12,321 nt of DNA, from NCBI GenBank assembly GCA_021817355.1, contig JAKAVI010000034.1, forward strand, positions 1 through 12,321. The letters run 5' to 3'. This document shows positions 1-8,796 of the stretch, piece after piece. A program made the translations under genes and the position numbers. How positions within the stretch are numbered: position 1 is the stretch's first letter; every line of letters starts with the position of its first letter. Source of the stretch: Pseudomonadota bacterium. Lineage in GTDB: Bacteria; Pseudomonadota; Alphaproteobacteria; Micropepsales; Micropepsaceae. Below the pieces are notes generated by a model, which had not been told where the DNA came from, made no database searches, and saw only the letters and a program-made list of their open reading frames with translations.

Positions 1-60
1 TAATTCCGGCATGCCGCCACTGCCCTTTTCGATCACCCGATCAGTGGGCAGCTGGTTCAT
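1..60 (-). CDS. Possible 5' end of an unidentified gene, cut by left edge
   Basis: Reading leftward from an ATG at 60, twenty codons stay open to the edge (MNQLPTDRVIEKGSGGMPEL). A second in-frame ATG lies at 66. It starts about 20 bp after the stop of the DUF1345 gene on the same strand, so it could be the next gene of that unit. No good ribosome-binding site is seen: the GAGG at 61-64 touches the ATG at 60. I do not recognise the protein. A plus-strand reading is also open here, so the call is tentative. Confidence 0.35.
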   Translation of the reverse strand, partial: MNQLPTDRVIEKGSGGMPEL

Positions 61-83
61 CCTCATTTCACGCGTTGGTTTTT

Positions 84-737
84 TCAGGATGTCAAATTAA
101 CCGCCGCATTAACGGCCATAGCGATGATGGCTGTATTGAAGAAAAACGACACCATGGAATGGGCGAGAGCCGCTCTGCGCAATCGCGTGGACGCGATTTG
201 CACGTCGGAAACCTGGAATGTCATGCCGATCACGAAGGAAAAGTAGATAAAGTCCCAGGTCCCAGGAGTTTCCGTGCCTGGAAATATGAGCCCTGCCTGC
301 ACATCGGGCAAATTGACGTCCCGCATGGGCCCGTAGAACAGATTGGCATAATGATATGCAGCAACCGTGTGTAATGTTGCCCAACCTAGTGGAATGGCCG
401 CTATTGCCAGTGCAGTAGGCACTGTTCCAAGAGTGGTCTTAAGACCAAGTACAGAAAACACGGCAGCACAGCTAAAGCTGATAGCCAGGAGCACCACCAG
501 GAAGATGAGCGCCATACCTTCGTCTTCATCCCATGCCCGCGCCTTGAGCTGTTCTGATGTCATCATTACAGTGTTTACTGCGGTCGCTGCGAGATAGGTG
601 ACGAAGAAAACGTCTCCAGCCGCAAGGGCGCGCACGTCGCCCGAAAACGGCACCACGGCGAAACAGGCGGCACCAAGCAGGGCCGCAAAGTAAAAGCGTA
701 AATGATGGCGCAGATGCGCGCGGGAATTCCCGAGCAC
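84..737 (-). CDS. DUF1345 family membrane protein
   Basis: A 217-residue inner-membrane protein of unknown function that fits the DUF1345 family. Hydrophobic segments lie near residues 14-31, 42-60, 77-98, 108-128 and 193-212. The most family-like stretch is DFIYFSFVIGMTFQVSD at 162-178, preceded by a polar loop with PGTETPGTWDF. An acidic loop (DEDEG, about 70-74) follows the second helix. The start is GTG at 737, chosen because a strong AGGAGAGG lies just upstream. The gene follows the MarR gene on the same strand after 67 bp, so the two may be co-transcribed. No enzymatic or transport function can be given from sequence; family membership rests on recognition of the conserved C-terminal motif and the topology. 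Confidence 0.85.
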   Translation of the reverse strand: MLGNSRAHLRHHLRFYFAALLGAACFAVVPFSGDVRALAAGDVFFVTYLAATAVNTVMMTSEQLKARAWDEDEGMALIFLVVLLAISFSCAAVFSVLGLKTTLGTVPTALAIAAIPLGWATLHTVAAYHYANLFYGPMRDVNLPDVQAGLIFPGTETPGTWDFIYFSFVIGMTFQVSDVQIASTRLRRAALAHSMVSFFFNTAIIAMAVNAAVNLTS

Positions 738-740
738 CCA

Positions 741-748
741 CCTCTCCT
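741..748 (-). promoter_or_regulatory. Ribosome-binding site deciding the GTG start of the DUF1345 gene
   Basis: On the minus strand AGGAGAGG lies 3 nt before GTG at 737, with its AGGAG core about 6 nt away. This is the best Shine-Dalgarno match noted in the window and supports a GTG rather than a downstream ATG start. Confidence 0.7.
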
Positions 749-804
749 ACCGGCACTTCACCCCTTCATGCCATGAGTCGGCCAATAGGTGCAGATGGTA
801 TTAC

Positions 805-1314
805 TCAAAGACGGAAGCGGATCTGATCTATCCAGAAACGTTCCAGACGCCGCAAGCTAGAATTTACCGCCTCAAGCTCCGGCAGGCCAACATTGCCCAC
901 AGGTTCCAGCGCACCTAGATGGCGCTCGAAAAGTACGCGAAGCATATCGCGAACCGCTTCGCCCTTTCGAGTTAGGCGAACCAAAACCGAGCGCCGATCT
1001 GACTCGGAGCGTTCATGGTGTATATAGCCCTCTTCGACCAGCTTTTTCAGATTGTAAGACACGTTTGAGCCCAGATAGTGTCCCCGTGTACGCAACTCGC
1101 CCGCGGTTAGCTCCTGGTCACCTACATTGAACAGCAATAGAGCCTGAACGCTATTGATGTCGCGTTCATCTTTGCGATCAAGCTCATCCTTGATCACATC
1201 AAGCAGCTGGCGATGCAGCCGTTCTATTAGATTTAAAGCCTCAAGATATTGCCTACTCATCGTCTGCGTGGAACTAAACGCAGCCGCTTCTTGCGGTTTC
1301 GCTAATGCCGTCAT
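805..1314 (-). CDS. MarR family winged-helix transcriptional regulator
   Basis: A 169-residue DNA-binding regulator. The winged helix spans about residues 52-115: helix 2 region around LTAGELRTRG (69-78), recognition helix around GSNVSYNLKKLVEEGY (82-97), and a wing with ERSESDRRSVLVRLT (101-115), including the DRRS pattern typical of MarR proteins. Flanking N- and C-terminal helices would form the dimer interface. The long N-terminus and the wording around the recognition helix recall LdtR-type MarR proteins of Alphaproteobacteria, but this is tentative. ATG at 1314 has AGGGG about 7-11 nt upstream on the minus strand. It lies between the TetR gene and the DUF1345 gene, all on the minus strand. 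A hairpin-forming inverted repeat sits over its leader. The effector ligand and targets cannot be told from sequence. Confidence 0.9.
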   Translation of the reverse strand: MTALAKPQEAAAFSSTQTMSRQYLEALNLIERLHRQLLDVIKDELDRKDERDINSVQALLLFNVGDQELTAGELRTRGHYLGSNVSYNLKKLVEEGYIHHERSESDRRSVLVRLTRKGEAVRDMLRVLFERHLGALEPVGNVGLPELEAVNSSLRRLERFWIDQIRFRL

Positions 1315-1321
1315 CGCTTTC

Positions 1322-1340
1322 CCCTACGGTTTGCGTAGGG
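1322..1340 (-). promoter_or_regulatory. Inverted repeat / hairpin covering the marR ribosome-binding site
   Basis: CCCTACG (1322-1328) and CGTAGGG (1334-1340) are a perfect 7-bp inverted repeat with a 5-nt spacer. In the minus-strand transcript the second arm (CGTAGGG, followed by G) contains the likely Shine-Dalgarno sequence of the MarR gene, 8 nt before its ATG. It may be a protein operator for autoregulation or an RNA hairpin that limits translation; sequence alone does not separate these. Confidence 0.5.
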
Positions 1341-1349
1341 CCCACCTGT

Positions 1350-1366
1350 TGTGTGGTTGGCACACA
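1350..1366. repeat. Small palindrome upstream of the MarR gene
   Basis: TGTGTG (1350-1355) and CACACA (1361-1366) are perfectly complementary across a 5-nt spacer. It sits 36-52 bp upstream of the MarR start, a usual place for an operator. No bound protein is known; MarR autoregulation is one possibility. Confidence 0.35.
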
Positions 1367-1414
1367 GAGGCGCCAACCCGTTATCACACAAGGCTACGGC
1401 TAAGGTTTTAAGAG

Positions 1415-1426
1415 GCCGTAAACGGC
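1415..1426 (-). terminator. Weak hairpin just after the TetR gene
   Basis: GCCGT and ACGGC around two A residues form a short stem directly after the TetR stop codon. On the minus strand it is followed by CTCTTAAAA, a poor U-tract, while on the plus strand it is followed by TTTT. The short stem and imperfect tail make this only a possible terminator between the TetR and MarR genes. Confidence 0.25.
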
Positions 1427-1429
1427 TTT

Positions 1430-2053
1430 TCAGGCCGGACCAAAGCTCGCTAGAAGCATATAAACGGCACGCGCAACGTTATTGCGAATAATCGCGTCAT
1501 CTGGTTTTGGTTCGATATTGAACAGCCGTCTTTGGTGTAAATCGGCTAAACAAAGATGTATAAACACCCGAGCCAACGCAAGCGTATCGGTCGGACGAAG
1601 CACATTTTTCTCTATCGCGCCTTGGAAAAATTCTGCCAGTTTAGTTTGTCCCAAAGCGGGACCAGATTGATAGAACGTCTGGCCAATCTCGGGAAACCGT
1701 GCGCATTCTCCGATCATCATGCGATAGCTCGCCACCGCGTCATCGGCCAGCACGAGACTCAAAAATTGTTCGCCGAAGCGCTGTAGCTGGCTCTCAAGAT
1801 CCTCAGCTACGTCAAGCTCCTGGTCAAATACCAAGGCGACTTGGTCGCAACGATCGCGGACAACAGCAAGAAATAGCTCTTCTTTTGACGAATAGTAATT
1901 GTACAGCGTTGCTTTGGATCCGCCGCAGCGCCCCGCAATGGTAGACATCGAGGTCGCTGCGTAGCCATCCGTCAGAAATGCCTCGTGGGCGATCTTCAAT
2001 ATCGTCGCGCGCCGGTCATCTCTGCCGGACTTGGCGACATGATCTAAATCCAT
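1430..2053 (-). CDS. TetR family regulator of the divergent efflux operon
   Basis: A 207-residue TetR repressor. The N-terminal helix-turn-helix covers about residues 14-60, with ILKIAHEAFLTDGYAATSMS leading into STIAGRCGGSKATLYNYYSSKEELF, the classic TetR recognition-helix pattern (KATLYNYYSSKEEL). The remaining all-helical domain would bind ligand and dimerise; its form resembles the AefR-like C-terminal type, with moderate certainty. The gene is divergent from the pump operon with a 96-bp gap that carries a perfect inverted repeat, the usual arrangement for a local repressor that controls both itself and the pump. ATG at 2053 has no visible Shine-Dalgarno, and one operator arm ends 1 bp before it, so the message may be leaderless or the operator may overlap the start region. 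The inducer is unknown. Confidence 0.92.
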   Translation of the reverse strand: MDLDHVAKSGRDDRRATILKIAHEAFLTDGYAATSMSTIAGRCGGSKATLYNYYSSKEELFLAVVRDRCDQVALVFDQELDVAEDLESQLQRFGEQFLSLVLADDAVASYRMMIGECARFPEIGQTFYQSGPALGQTKLAEFFQGAIEKNVLRPTDTLALARVFIHLCLADLHQRRLFNIEPKPDDAIIRNNVARAVYMLLASFGPA

Positions 2054-2054
2054 A

Positions 2055-2126
2055 ACCGTACCGTACAGTTGACAAAGGCGTTGGGCCCGCTTACTGGCTT
2101 AAACGTGTATGACTGTACGGTACGGT
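2055..2126. promoter_or_regulatory. Candidate TetR operator: perfect 15-bp inverted repeat in the divergent promoter
   Basis: ACCGTACCGTACAGT (2055-2069) and ACTGTACGGTACGGT (2112-2126) are exact reverse complements separated by 42 bp. Each arm contains GTAC-C/G-GTAC, itself a small palindrome, so each arm may bind one TetR dimer. One arm abuts the tetR start codon and the TTGACA box; the other lies 24 bp before the efflux operon start. This placement would let a repressor block both directions of transcription. Binding by the adjacent TetR is inferred. Confidence 0.75.
2069..2074 (+). promoter_or_regulatory. Candidate -35 box of the efflux operon
   Basis: A perfect TTGACA begins on the last base of the left operator arm and points toward the pump genes. 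No good -10 box is found at 16-18 bp spacing, so only the -35 element is called; a start between the two operator arms would be consistent with repression. Confidence 0.4.
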
Positions 2127-2149
2127 CGTAATTCGGTCCAGAGGGCTGG

Positions 2150-3613
2150 ATGGCAGAATTCGCTCGAATGCTTCGCTTGGCACGCTTCGGCACGCTGTTT
2201 TTTTTTGCTTTGCTCGCGGCCTGTGCGCCGAATCTGGGTCCAATGCCAAAACTGGCGGCGGTATCGAGCTTTGCGACCGCGCGAAGCTTTTCTGCCCCTA
2301 GGGCCTCTTGGCCTAGCGACAACTGGTGGGTGCAATTTCATGACCCAGAGTTGACGGCGCTCATTAACGAAGGCCTGAAGGGTGCGCCCGACCTCAAGAT
2401 TGCAGCCGCCCGGCTGCGTATAGCTGCTGCTGCGGCGGAAGAGGCGGGAGCGGCCGGACTGCCCGCGTTGAACGGAGCGGTCTCAGCGCTGGAAACCAAG
2501 CCCAACGTCAACAATGGCTTTCCGCAGTCTATCAAGCCCTATTTGCCACACAGCTGGCACACCGAAATCAGTACTTCCCTGAATTTTACGTATGATCTTG
2601 ATTTTTGGGGAAAAAATCGTGCTGCCCTGGCTGCCGCTACGTCCCAGGAAGAAGCTGCAGCTGCCGATGTCGCCGAGGCCCGTCTTAGCCTGTCGACCGC
2701 AATCGCCAGCACCTATGCCCATCTCGTCGCGCTCAAAACGGATCTTCGCACGCAACAGCAAGCGGTTCGCGTGCGTGAGCAAAGCGCCGGTCTTGTCCAG
2801 AACCGCGTCGCCCATGGCTTGGAAAATAAGGGGCCGCTGGCCGAGGCACTCGCAGAAGTGGCCATTGCAAAGGGACAGCTGGCCGAGATAACCGACGAAA
2901 TTGCGCGGACGCGCCACCAAATCGCCGCCCTACTGGGAAAGGGGCCGGATGCCGGGCTTGTGATCTTCCCCAAAGAAACCGTGCCGCCGCTCGCCTATGG
3001 CCTGCCCCCTACCCTGCCGGCCGACCTGGTAGGGCGCCGCCCGGATATCGTGGCCGCCCGCCTCGAAGCAGAAGCAGCGGCACGCCGTATTAGGGTAGCG
3101 AGGGACGGGTTCTATCCGGACATCAACCTAAGTGCGGAGATCGGAAACGAATCGCTCGATCCTCGGGATTTTTTCGACAAAGGGTCGATCATGGGCGCGG
3201 TCGGACCTGCCATTCATCTCCCCATTTTTGAAGGCGGTCAACTTGCAGGCGCCTATCGCGGAGCTCGCGCCCATTATGACGAAGCCGTGGCAACCTACGA
3301 CAAGACCGTGTCCCATGCGTTTGAACAGGTGGCTAACGCGCTCTCTGACGCCAAGGCACTTTCCGCCGAAATTACCGACGCCCGCGTAGCGCTGAAGGAA
3401 AGCCAACGCGCCTACCAGATTTCAAAAATTCGATATCGCGGCGGGCTTTCACGTTATCTGAACGTCCTGACCGCTGAAAATACAGTACTGCAGCAGCAGC
3501 GTGCGCTGACCGATCTCAAATCCGAAGCCTTTTTGCAAAACATTGCGCTGATCCGGGCCCTAGGTGGCGGCTTCAATGTCCGCGCCACGGCGCTCACCAA
3601 CCGCACATATTGA
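2150..3613 (+). CDS. NodT-family outer-membrane efflux lipoprotein (TolC-like outer-membrane factor)
   Basis: A 487-residue outer-membrane channel of a tripartite efflux pump. The N-terminus is a lipoprotein signal: basic residues, a hydrophobic FFFALL core, then the lipobox LAAC with Cys25 as the expected lipidated residue. Two outer-membrane-efflux repeats follow (about 60-255 and 280-475), each with long coiled-coil helices, for example AAAAEEAGAAGLPALNG near 93-109 and the helices around 160-210 and 370-430. LPADLVGRRPDIVAARLEAE (about 288-307) is a hallmark of the NodT/OprM group. ATG at 2150 has GAGGG 4 nt upstream; an in-frame ATG at 2168 would give an equally good signal peptide. It is the first gene of the operon, 18 nt before the membrane-fusion gene. 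It would form the exit duct through the outer membrane. Confidence 0.93.
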   Translation: MAEFARMLRLARFGTLFFFALLAACAPNLGPMPKLAAVSSFATARSFSAPRASWPSDNWWVQFHDPELTALINEGLKGAPDLKIAAARLRIAAAAAEEAGAAGLPALNGAVSALETKPNVNNGFPQSIKPYLPHSWHTEISTSLNFTYDLDFWGKNRAALAAATSQEEAAAADVAEARLSLSTAIASTYAHLVALKTDLRTQQQAVRVREQSAGLVQNRVAHGLENKGPLAEALAEVAIAKGQLAEITDEIARTRHQIAALLGKGPDAGLVIFPKETVPPLAYGLPPTLPADLVGRRPDIVAARLEAEAAARRIRVARDGFYPDINLSAEIGNESLDPRDFFDKGSIMGAVGPAIHLPIFEGGQLAGAYRGARAHYDEAVATYDKTVSHAFEQVANALSDAKALSAEITDARVALKESQRAYQISKIRYRGGLSRYLNVLTAENTVLQQQRALTDLKSEAFLQNIALIRALGGGFNVRATALTNRTY

Positions 3614-3631
3614 TAATTCGGGAACCCCTCC

Positions 3632-4690
3632 ATGGTTGATGCACAAGCTGAGCCCAGCACGCATACGGTGTCTCCTCAGCCAGGTCGCCGAGGAATGCGC
3701 CAGCGTCTCTTCATCGCGCTTGGCTCCGCTGTCGCGATCGTATCGATTTTGTACGGAGTATACTGGTACTTCATCGGTTCGCATTACGTTTCGACCGACG
3801 ATGCCTATGTGCATGCGTCGCTGGCTCAAATCACGCCGCGCGTCAATGGCACAGTGATTGCGGTTCCAGTTTACAACACAGAGCATGTCGAGTCTGGCCA
3901 AATTCTAGCAAAACTTGACCCCTTGGACGCACGCATCGCACTTGATCAGGCCAAAGCTAACTATCAACTCGCACGCCGTCAGGTCGAACAGATCATAGCG
4001 AGCAAGGCAGCTGCGCAAGCGGATGTCGTTGCTCGTCAGGCTGACCTCGTGCGCGCTCATCTGGATTATCGTCGCCGCGCCGCTTTGGCCCGCACCGGTG
4101 CGGTATCCGCCGATGAAATAACCGCCGCGCGCCAAGCCTATGCTACTGCCAGTGCTGATCTTATCGTAGCACAGCGCAAGGAAGCTGCGCTCGCGGCCCT
4201 TGTCGGAAATACCGACGTGGATCACAACCCCACAGTTCTTGCAGCCAAGGCCGCACTTGATATGGCTAGGCTGAATCTGGATCGTACGGTGATCCGCGCG
4301 CCGATTTCTGGTGTCATCGCACAAAAGGAAATTCAGATAGGTCAGCATGTTGATGTTGGAGCCAAACTCATGAGCGTGGTTCCAGTCTCGAAGGTTTATG
4401 TTGATGCCAATTTCAAGGAAAGCGAACTCAACAGCGTACATATTGGACAACATGCGACGCTTACGTCTGATCTTTACGGCTCCGGAGTGGTGTTTCACGG
4501 TCACGTAGCAGGGCTTGCTGGGGGAACGGGCGCGGCATTCGCGATCATCCCTGCCCAGAATGCCACAGGAAACTGGATTAAGGTGGTCCAGCGCCTGCCC
4601 GTACGCATAACGATTGATTCTCAAGACCTCGCCAAGCATCCCCTGCGGGTGGGTCTATCGATGAGAGCGACTATCAAATTGTCGCCCTAG
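3632..4690 (+). CDS. EmrA/HlyD-family periplasmic membrane-fusion protein
   Basis: A 352-residue adaptor joining the inner-membrane exporter to the outer-membrane channel. A single N-terminal membrane anchor lies at about 26-48, followed by the EmrA hallmark STDDAYV (54-60) and the first half of the lipoyl/barrel-sandwich domain (ITPRVNGTVIAVPV). Two alanine-rich helices at about 100-150 and 155-215 form the coiled-coil hairpin. The second lipoyl half starts at RTVIRAPISGVIAQ (218-230). The beta-barrel part includes VYVDANFKESEL (256-267), and the family-specific GTGAAFAIIPAQNATGNW lies at 299-315. The ATG at 3632 is 18 nt after the preceding stop and has GGGA about 8 nt upstream; the exporter gene begins 8 nt after its stop. 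Length and motif order match EmrA proteins working with DHA2 exporters rather than RND pumps. Confidence 0.94.
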   Translation: MVDAQAEPSTHTVSPQPGRRGMRQRLFIALGSAVAIVSILYGVYWYFIGSHYVSTDDAYVHASLAQITPRVNGTVIAVPVYNTEHVESGQILAKLDPLDARIALDQAKANYQLARRQVEQIIASKAAAQADVVARQADLVRAHLDYRRRAALARTGAVSADEITAARQAYATASADLIVAQRKEAALAALVGNTDVDHNPTVLAAKAALDMARLNLDRTVIRAPISGVIAQKEIQIGQHVDVGAKLMSVVPVSKVYVDANFKESELNSVHIGQHATLTSDLYGSGVVFHGHVAGLAGGTGAAFAIIPAQNATGNWIKVVQRLPVRITIDSQDLAKHPLRVGLSMRATIKLSP

Positions 4691-4698
4691 GCCACGCA

Positions 4699-6246
4699 AT
4701 GAGTGAACCCAACCAGCCCGCCAGTTCCCAGGATTCTGCCTACGTAACCGGCTTTATATTATGGCCAACGGTGATTGTTCTCGCGCTGTCCAATTTCATG
4801 GCAGTGTTGGACATGACGATCGTCAATGTCGCCGTTCCCCACATAGCGGGTAGCCTCGCGGTATCGCCAAATGAGGGTACCTGGGTAATTACCTCTTACG
4901 CCGTTGCCGAAGCGATCACTGTTCCGCTCACAGGCTGGCTTGCCGCCCGCTTTGGGGCTCTGCGAATATTTTTGTTCGCAGCCTTTGGTTTTGGTGCGAT
5001 GTCTATGATGTGCGGTCTGGCGCCATCGCTTACATCTCTAGTTGTGTTTCGTATAATGCAGGGATTGGCCGGGGGGCCATTAATGCCCATGTCGCAGACG
5101 CTGATTATGCGGATCGCTCCACCCGACAAAAGATCGATGGGGCTTGGACTATGGACCATGACCACGATTATTGCACCCATTGCTGGCCCGCTGATCGGCG
5201 GCACGATTGCAGATTCGATCGGTTGGCCGTGGGCATTTTTCATCAATGTACCGGTTGCGGTATTCATCGTAGCGGCGGCGTCGTTCCTGCTTGCAGGACG
5301 GGAAACCCCCATTGTCCGACGCCCTATTGATTACATTGGCCTCGTACTCCTCGTCATCTGGGTAGGTTCACTGCAGATGGTGCTTGATAATGGACAAAAC
5401 AAGGATTGGTTTGGTTCAACTGAAATCGTAATTTTGGCGATTACAGCTGTGATCGGCTTTGCAGCATTTCTGATTTGGGAACTAACAGAGGTTCATCCGA
5501 TCGTCGATCTGCGGGTATTTCGACATCGAGGCTTTGCCGCGGCGTCGGTGGCGATGACGCTTACTTTTGGAGCGTTCTTCGCAACCGTTGTTCTCATTCC
5601 CCTCTGGCTACAGTCGAACCTCAACTACACAGCCAGTTGGGCTGGCTATGTGACTTCCTTTAACGGTGTACTCGGGGTGTTTATGGCACCGGTGGTTGCC
5701 GTGCTGATGAATTATGTGGATCCACGAAAGTTAATCACTTTCGGGCTGACCATAGTATCGGCGACGGTCTTCGTTCGTGTGTTTTTCAATACCGATCTGA
5801 CGCTTTGGCCGTTAATTATGCCCCAGCTCATTCAGGGTATAGGCATGCCTTTTTTCTTCGTGCCCCTGATCGGTATGGCGATGAGCTTTGTCCAGACCGA
5901 GGAGACCGCATCAGCCGCCGGATTAATCAATTTTCAGCGTTCCATGGCTGCCGCTTTTGGCACCGCGCTTGTGACAACCGCCTGGTCAGACGCCACCATC
6001 ACCAGTCACGCCGATCTAAGTGGCATTATCCATGATCCATCCGGAACATTGAGACTATTGCAGCACCTTGGTATGTCGCCCGCCCAGGCGCTCGACGCCC
6101 TCGATGGCATGGTCCAGAAGCAGTCCATGATGCTCGCGACGATTCACGTCTTTTTCCTGGCAGGGATTTGTATACTGGTCGCCGCGGCGTCCGTCTGGCT
6201 GGCCCCCAAGCCTCCAGGACCGGTGCGGACCGGTCCCAGCCATTGA
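4699..6246 (+). CDS. EmrB-type DHA2 family MFS exporter (14 TM)
   Basis: A 515-residue inner-membrane drug:H+ antiporter, the energised part of the tripartite pump. DHA2 motifs appear in order: LDMTIVNVAVP (37-47, motif D1), GWLAARFGALRIF (79-91, motif A), R118 in FRIMQGLAGG (motif B), APIAGPLIGG (159-168, motif C), then WPWAFFINVPVA after TM6. A conserved stretch LQMVLDNGQNKDWFGSTEI (225-243) lies between later helices and recurs in the second exporter of this window. About fourteen hydrophobic helices and the length fit EmrB. Only a weak Shine-Dalgarno precedes ATG 4699; the 8-nt gap from the adaptor gene suggests coupled translation. Substrates cannot be told from sequence; hydrophobic drugs, uncouplers or aromatic acids are usual for the family. 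Confidence 0.94.
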   Translation: MSEPNQPASSQDSAYVTGFILWPTVIVLALSNFMAVLDMTIVNVAVPHIAGSLAVSPNEGTWVITSYAVAEAITVPLTGWLAARFGALRIFLFAAFGFGAMSMMCGLAPSLTSLVVFRIMQGLAGGPLMPMSQTLIMRIAPPDKRSMGLGLWTMTTIIAPIAGPLIGGTIADSIGWPWAFFINVPVAVFIVAAASFLLAGRETPIVRRPIDYIGLVLLVIWVGSLQMVLDNGQNKDWFGSTEIVILAITAVIGFAAFLIWELTEVHPIVDLRVFRHRGFAAASVAMTLTFGAFFATVVLIPLWLQSNLNYTASWAGYVTSFNGVLGVFMAPVVAVLMNYVDPRKLITFGLTIVSATVFVRVFFNTDLTLWPLIMPQLIQGIGMPFFFVPLIGMAMSFVQTEETASAAGLINFQRSMAAAFGTALVTTAWSDATITSHADLSGIIHDPSGTLRLLQHLGMSPAQALDALDGMVQKQSMMLATIHVFFLAGICILVAAASVWLAPKPPGPVRTGPSH

Positions 6247-6287
6247 CGGGTGCGTCTCAATTGACCAATCGCCGTCAGGCTGGAGCC

Positions 6288-7340
<1,053 letters not shown>

Positions 7341-7347
7341 ACAGCAG

Positions 7348-8796
7348 TCACGGTCCTGCCTCAGCGGTCGACACAACTTCACCATCTGGCTGCGCCTTTG
7401 TGATCAAGCGTTCGAGCAGTGCGTCATAGATCGGAGTTGTTCGCAGCAGATGGGCGATGAGCATCGCGGAAAAACACGCCGCGAGCATTGGGAGTAGCGT
7501 GGTGAAAGCGGCCGTCATCTCTGTTACAAGAACGATGCCCGTCACCGGAGCCTGAACCATTCCCGTAAAGAATGCAGCCATTCCAACGACGGCAAACGCC
7601 TCTGGCTGAATGCCAAGATGAGGAAACAACCTGGCGCAAATAAAGCCACAGAACAGCCCCAGTTGAGAGCCCAGAACCAAAAGCGGCGCGAACAGACCGC
7701 CTGGAGTACGAGCAGCGTAGGATAGAGGTCCAAGCACGAAGCGAACCAAAAACGCGAGGGGGATGGCGCTAAAAGCGACCCCGCCGGCCAGAATGCTCTG
7801 CGTAATCGCATCACCTCCGCCTATGAGGTTCGGGGAAACCCAGCCCACCACACCGACCAGCGCACCGATTGCAGCGGCTTTGGCCTCGACTGGAACCCGA
7901 TCAAGGCGCTGGGTAAGGGTAAGGGCACCTAGAATGCTTCTGTTATATAGGCTAGCGGCGACTCCCGCGACGATGCCGAGAATGACATAAAGTATCCAGC
8001 TCGCATCAGGCGTGTAAGGAAGCGGTCCGGTACCCGATAAAATTGGCACCTTTATCGCTACCAGAAAATCCGGCTTGTTCCCCAGAAACAAGCGCGAAAC
8101 CAGAATGGCTGTCGAGGACGCACCAAGTGCCACGATGGTCATGCGAGCTTCAAACCGGCGTACGAGTTCTTCGAGCACAAAGACGGCGCCAGCGATCGGT
8201 GCGTTAAAGGCCACGGCAAGCCCTGCCCCCGCCCCTGCCGCAAGCAGCAGGCGCAGTTCTTCCTCCGAATGACGAAACCATTGTCCAATAAGATGGGCAA
8301 GGACGGCCCCCATTTGCACACTAGGGCCCTCTCGACCTAATGCCAGGCCGCCACCAATCGCCGATAGTCCCCCGAGAAACTTGACGGGGAGGAGTCCAGG
8401 TGGAGTCGCCATAAGCTCATTATTGAGCGCGGCTTCAACCTGAGGGATGCCGCTTCCTGATGCATGGGGCGAAAGACGCCGTACAAGCCACGCCCCAAAC
8501 CCCGCGGTCGACGCGCACCCAGCAACTACTAGGCCAAATCCAATCACCGGGATGCCATGCGCGAGGGCGATAAGCATATTACGCAGTGACTCGGCATACA
8601 CGAGGGCTATTCGAAAGAAGGTATCAATCAGGCCTGCACCAGCGCCTACTATAGGGGCCAAAAGTGAGACCATGAGTAAGCGGCGCAAGCTGCGGTCCCG
8701 CCGACGCATCCGATGGCGGGCTTCGGTATACCCTTCGCGCTGTTCGGCTGCGGCGTCGGCGCCGGGGGAATAGGGCTCTGGGGAAAATTCACTCAT
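7348..8796 (-). CDS. ClC family H+/Cl- antiporter (ClcA-type chloride channel protein)
   Basis: A 482-residue inner-membrane anion transporter. Selectivity-filter motifs are all present: GSGIPQ (114-119, Ser115 equivalent to Ser107 of E. coli ClcA), GREGPSVQMG (154-163, gating glutamate Glu156), GGLFAPLLVLG (366-376, Phe369), and Tyr457 in TTPIYDALL equivalent to Tyr445. Glu210 in VFVLEELVRRF matches the intracellular proton glutamate Glu203, which predicts a coupled 2Cl-/H+ exchanger rather than a channel. There is no C-terminal CBS domain, as in ClcA. The N-terminus is polar with a basic RHRMRRRDRSLRR patch (28-40). ATG 8796 has a distant AGGG. It converges with hemB, 7 bp between stops. 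ClcA proteins aid extreme acid resistance in enteric bacteria; that role here is inference. Confidence 0.95.
   Translation of the reverse strand: MSEFSPEPYSPGADAAAEQREGYTEARHRMRRRDRSLRRLLMVSLLAPIVGAGAGLIDTFFRIALVYAESLRNMLIALAHGIPVIGFGLVVAGCASTAGFGAWLVRRLSPHASGSGIPQVEAALNNELMATPPGLLPVKFLGGLSAIGGGLALGREGPSVQMGAVLAHLIGQWFRHSEEELRLLLAAGAGAGLAVAFNAPIAGAVFVLEELVRRFEARMTIVALGASSTAILVSRLFLGNKPDFLVAIKVPILSGTGPLPYTPDASWILYVILGIVAGVAASLYNRSILGALTLTQRLDRVPVEAKAAAIGALVGVVGWVSPNLIGGGDAITQSILAGGVAFSAIPLAFLVRFVLGPLSYAARTPGGLFAPLLVLGSQLGLFCGFICARLFPHLGIQPEAFAVVGMAAFFTGMVQAPVTGIVLVTEMTAAFTTLLPMLAACFSAMLIAHLLRTTPIYDALLERLITKAQPDGEVVSTAEAGP

Noticed and set aside
3905..4639. 244-codon minus-strand open frame inside the membrane-fusion gene
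   Set aside because: Lies wholly opposite a clearly recognised EmrA-type gene and has no family-like motifs.
6244..6277. TGACGG / CCGTCA repeat after the first exporter gene as a terminator
   Set aside because: The arms are only 6 bp with a 22-nt loop and no T-tract; not credible as an intrinsic terminator.
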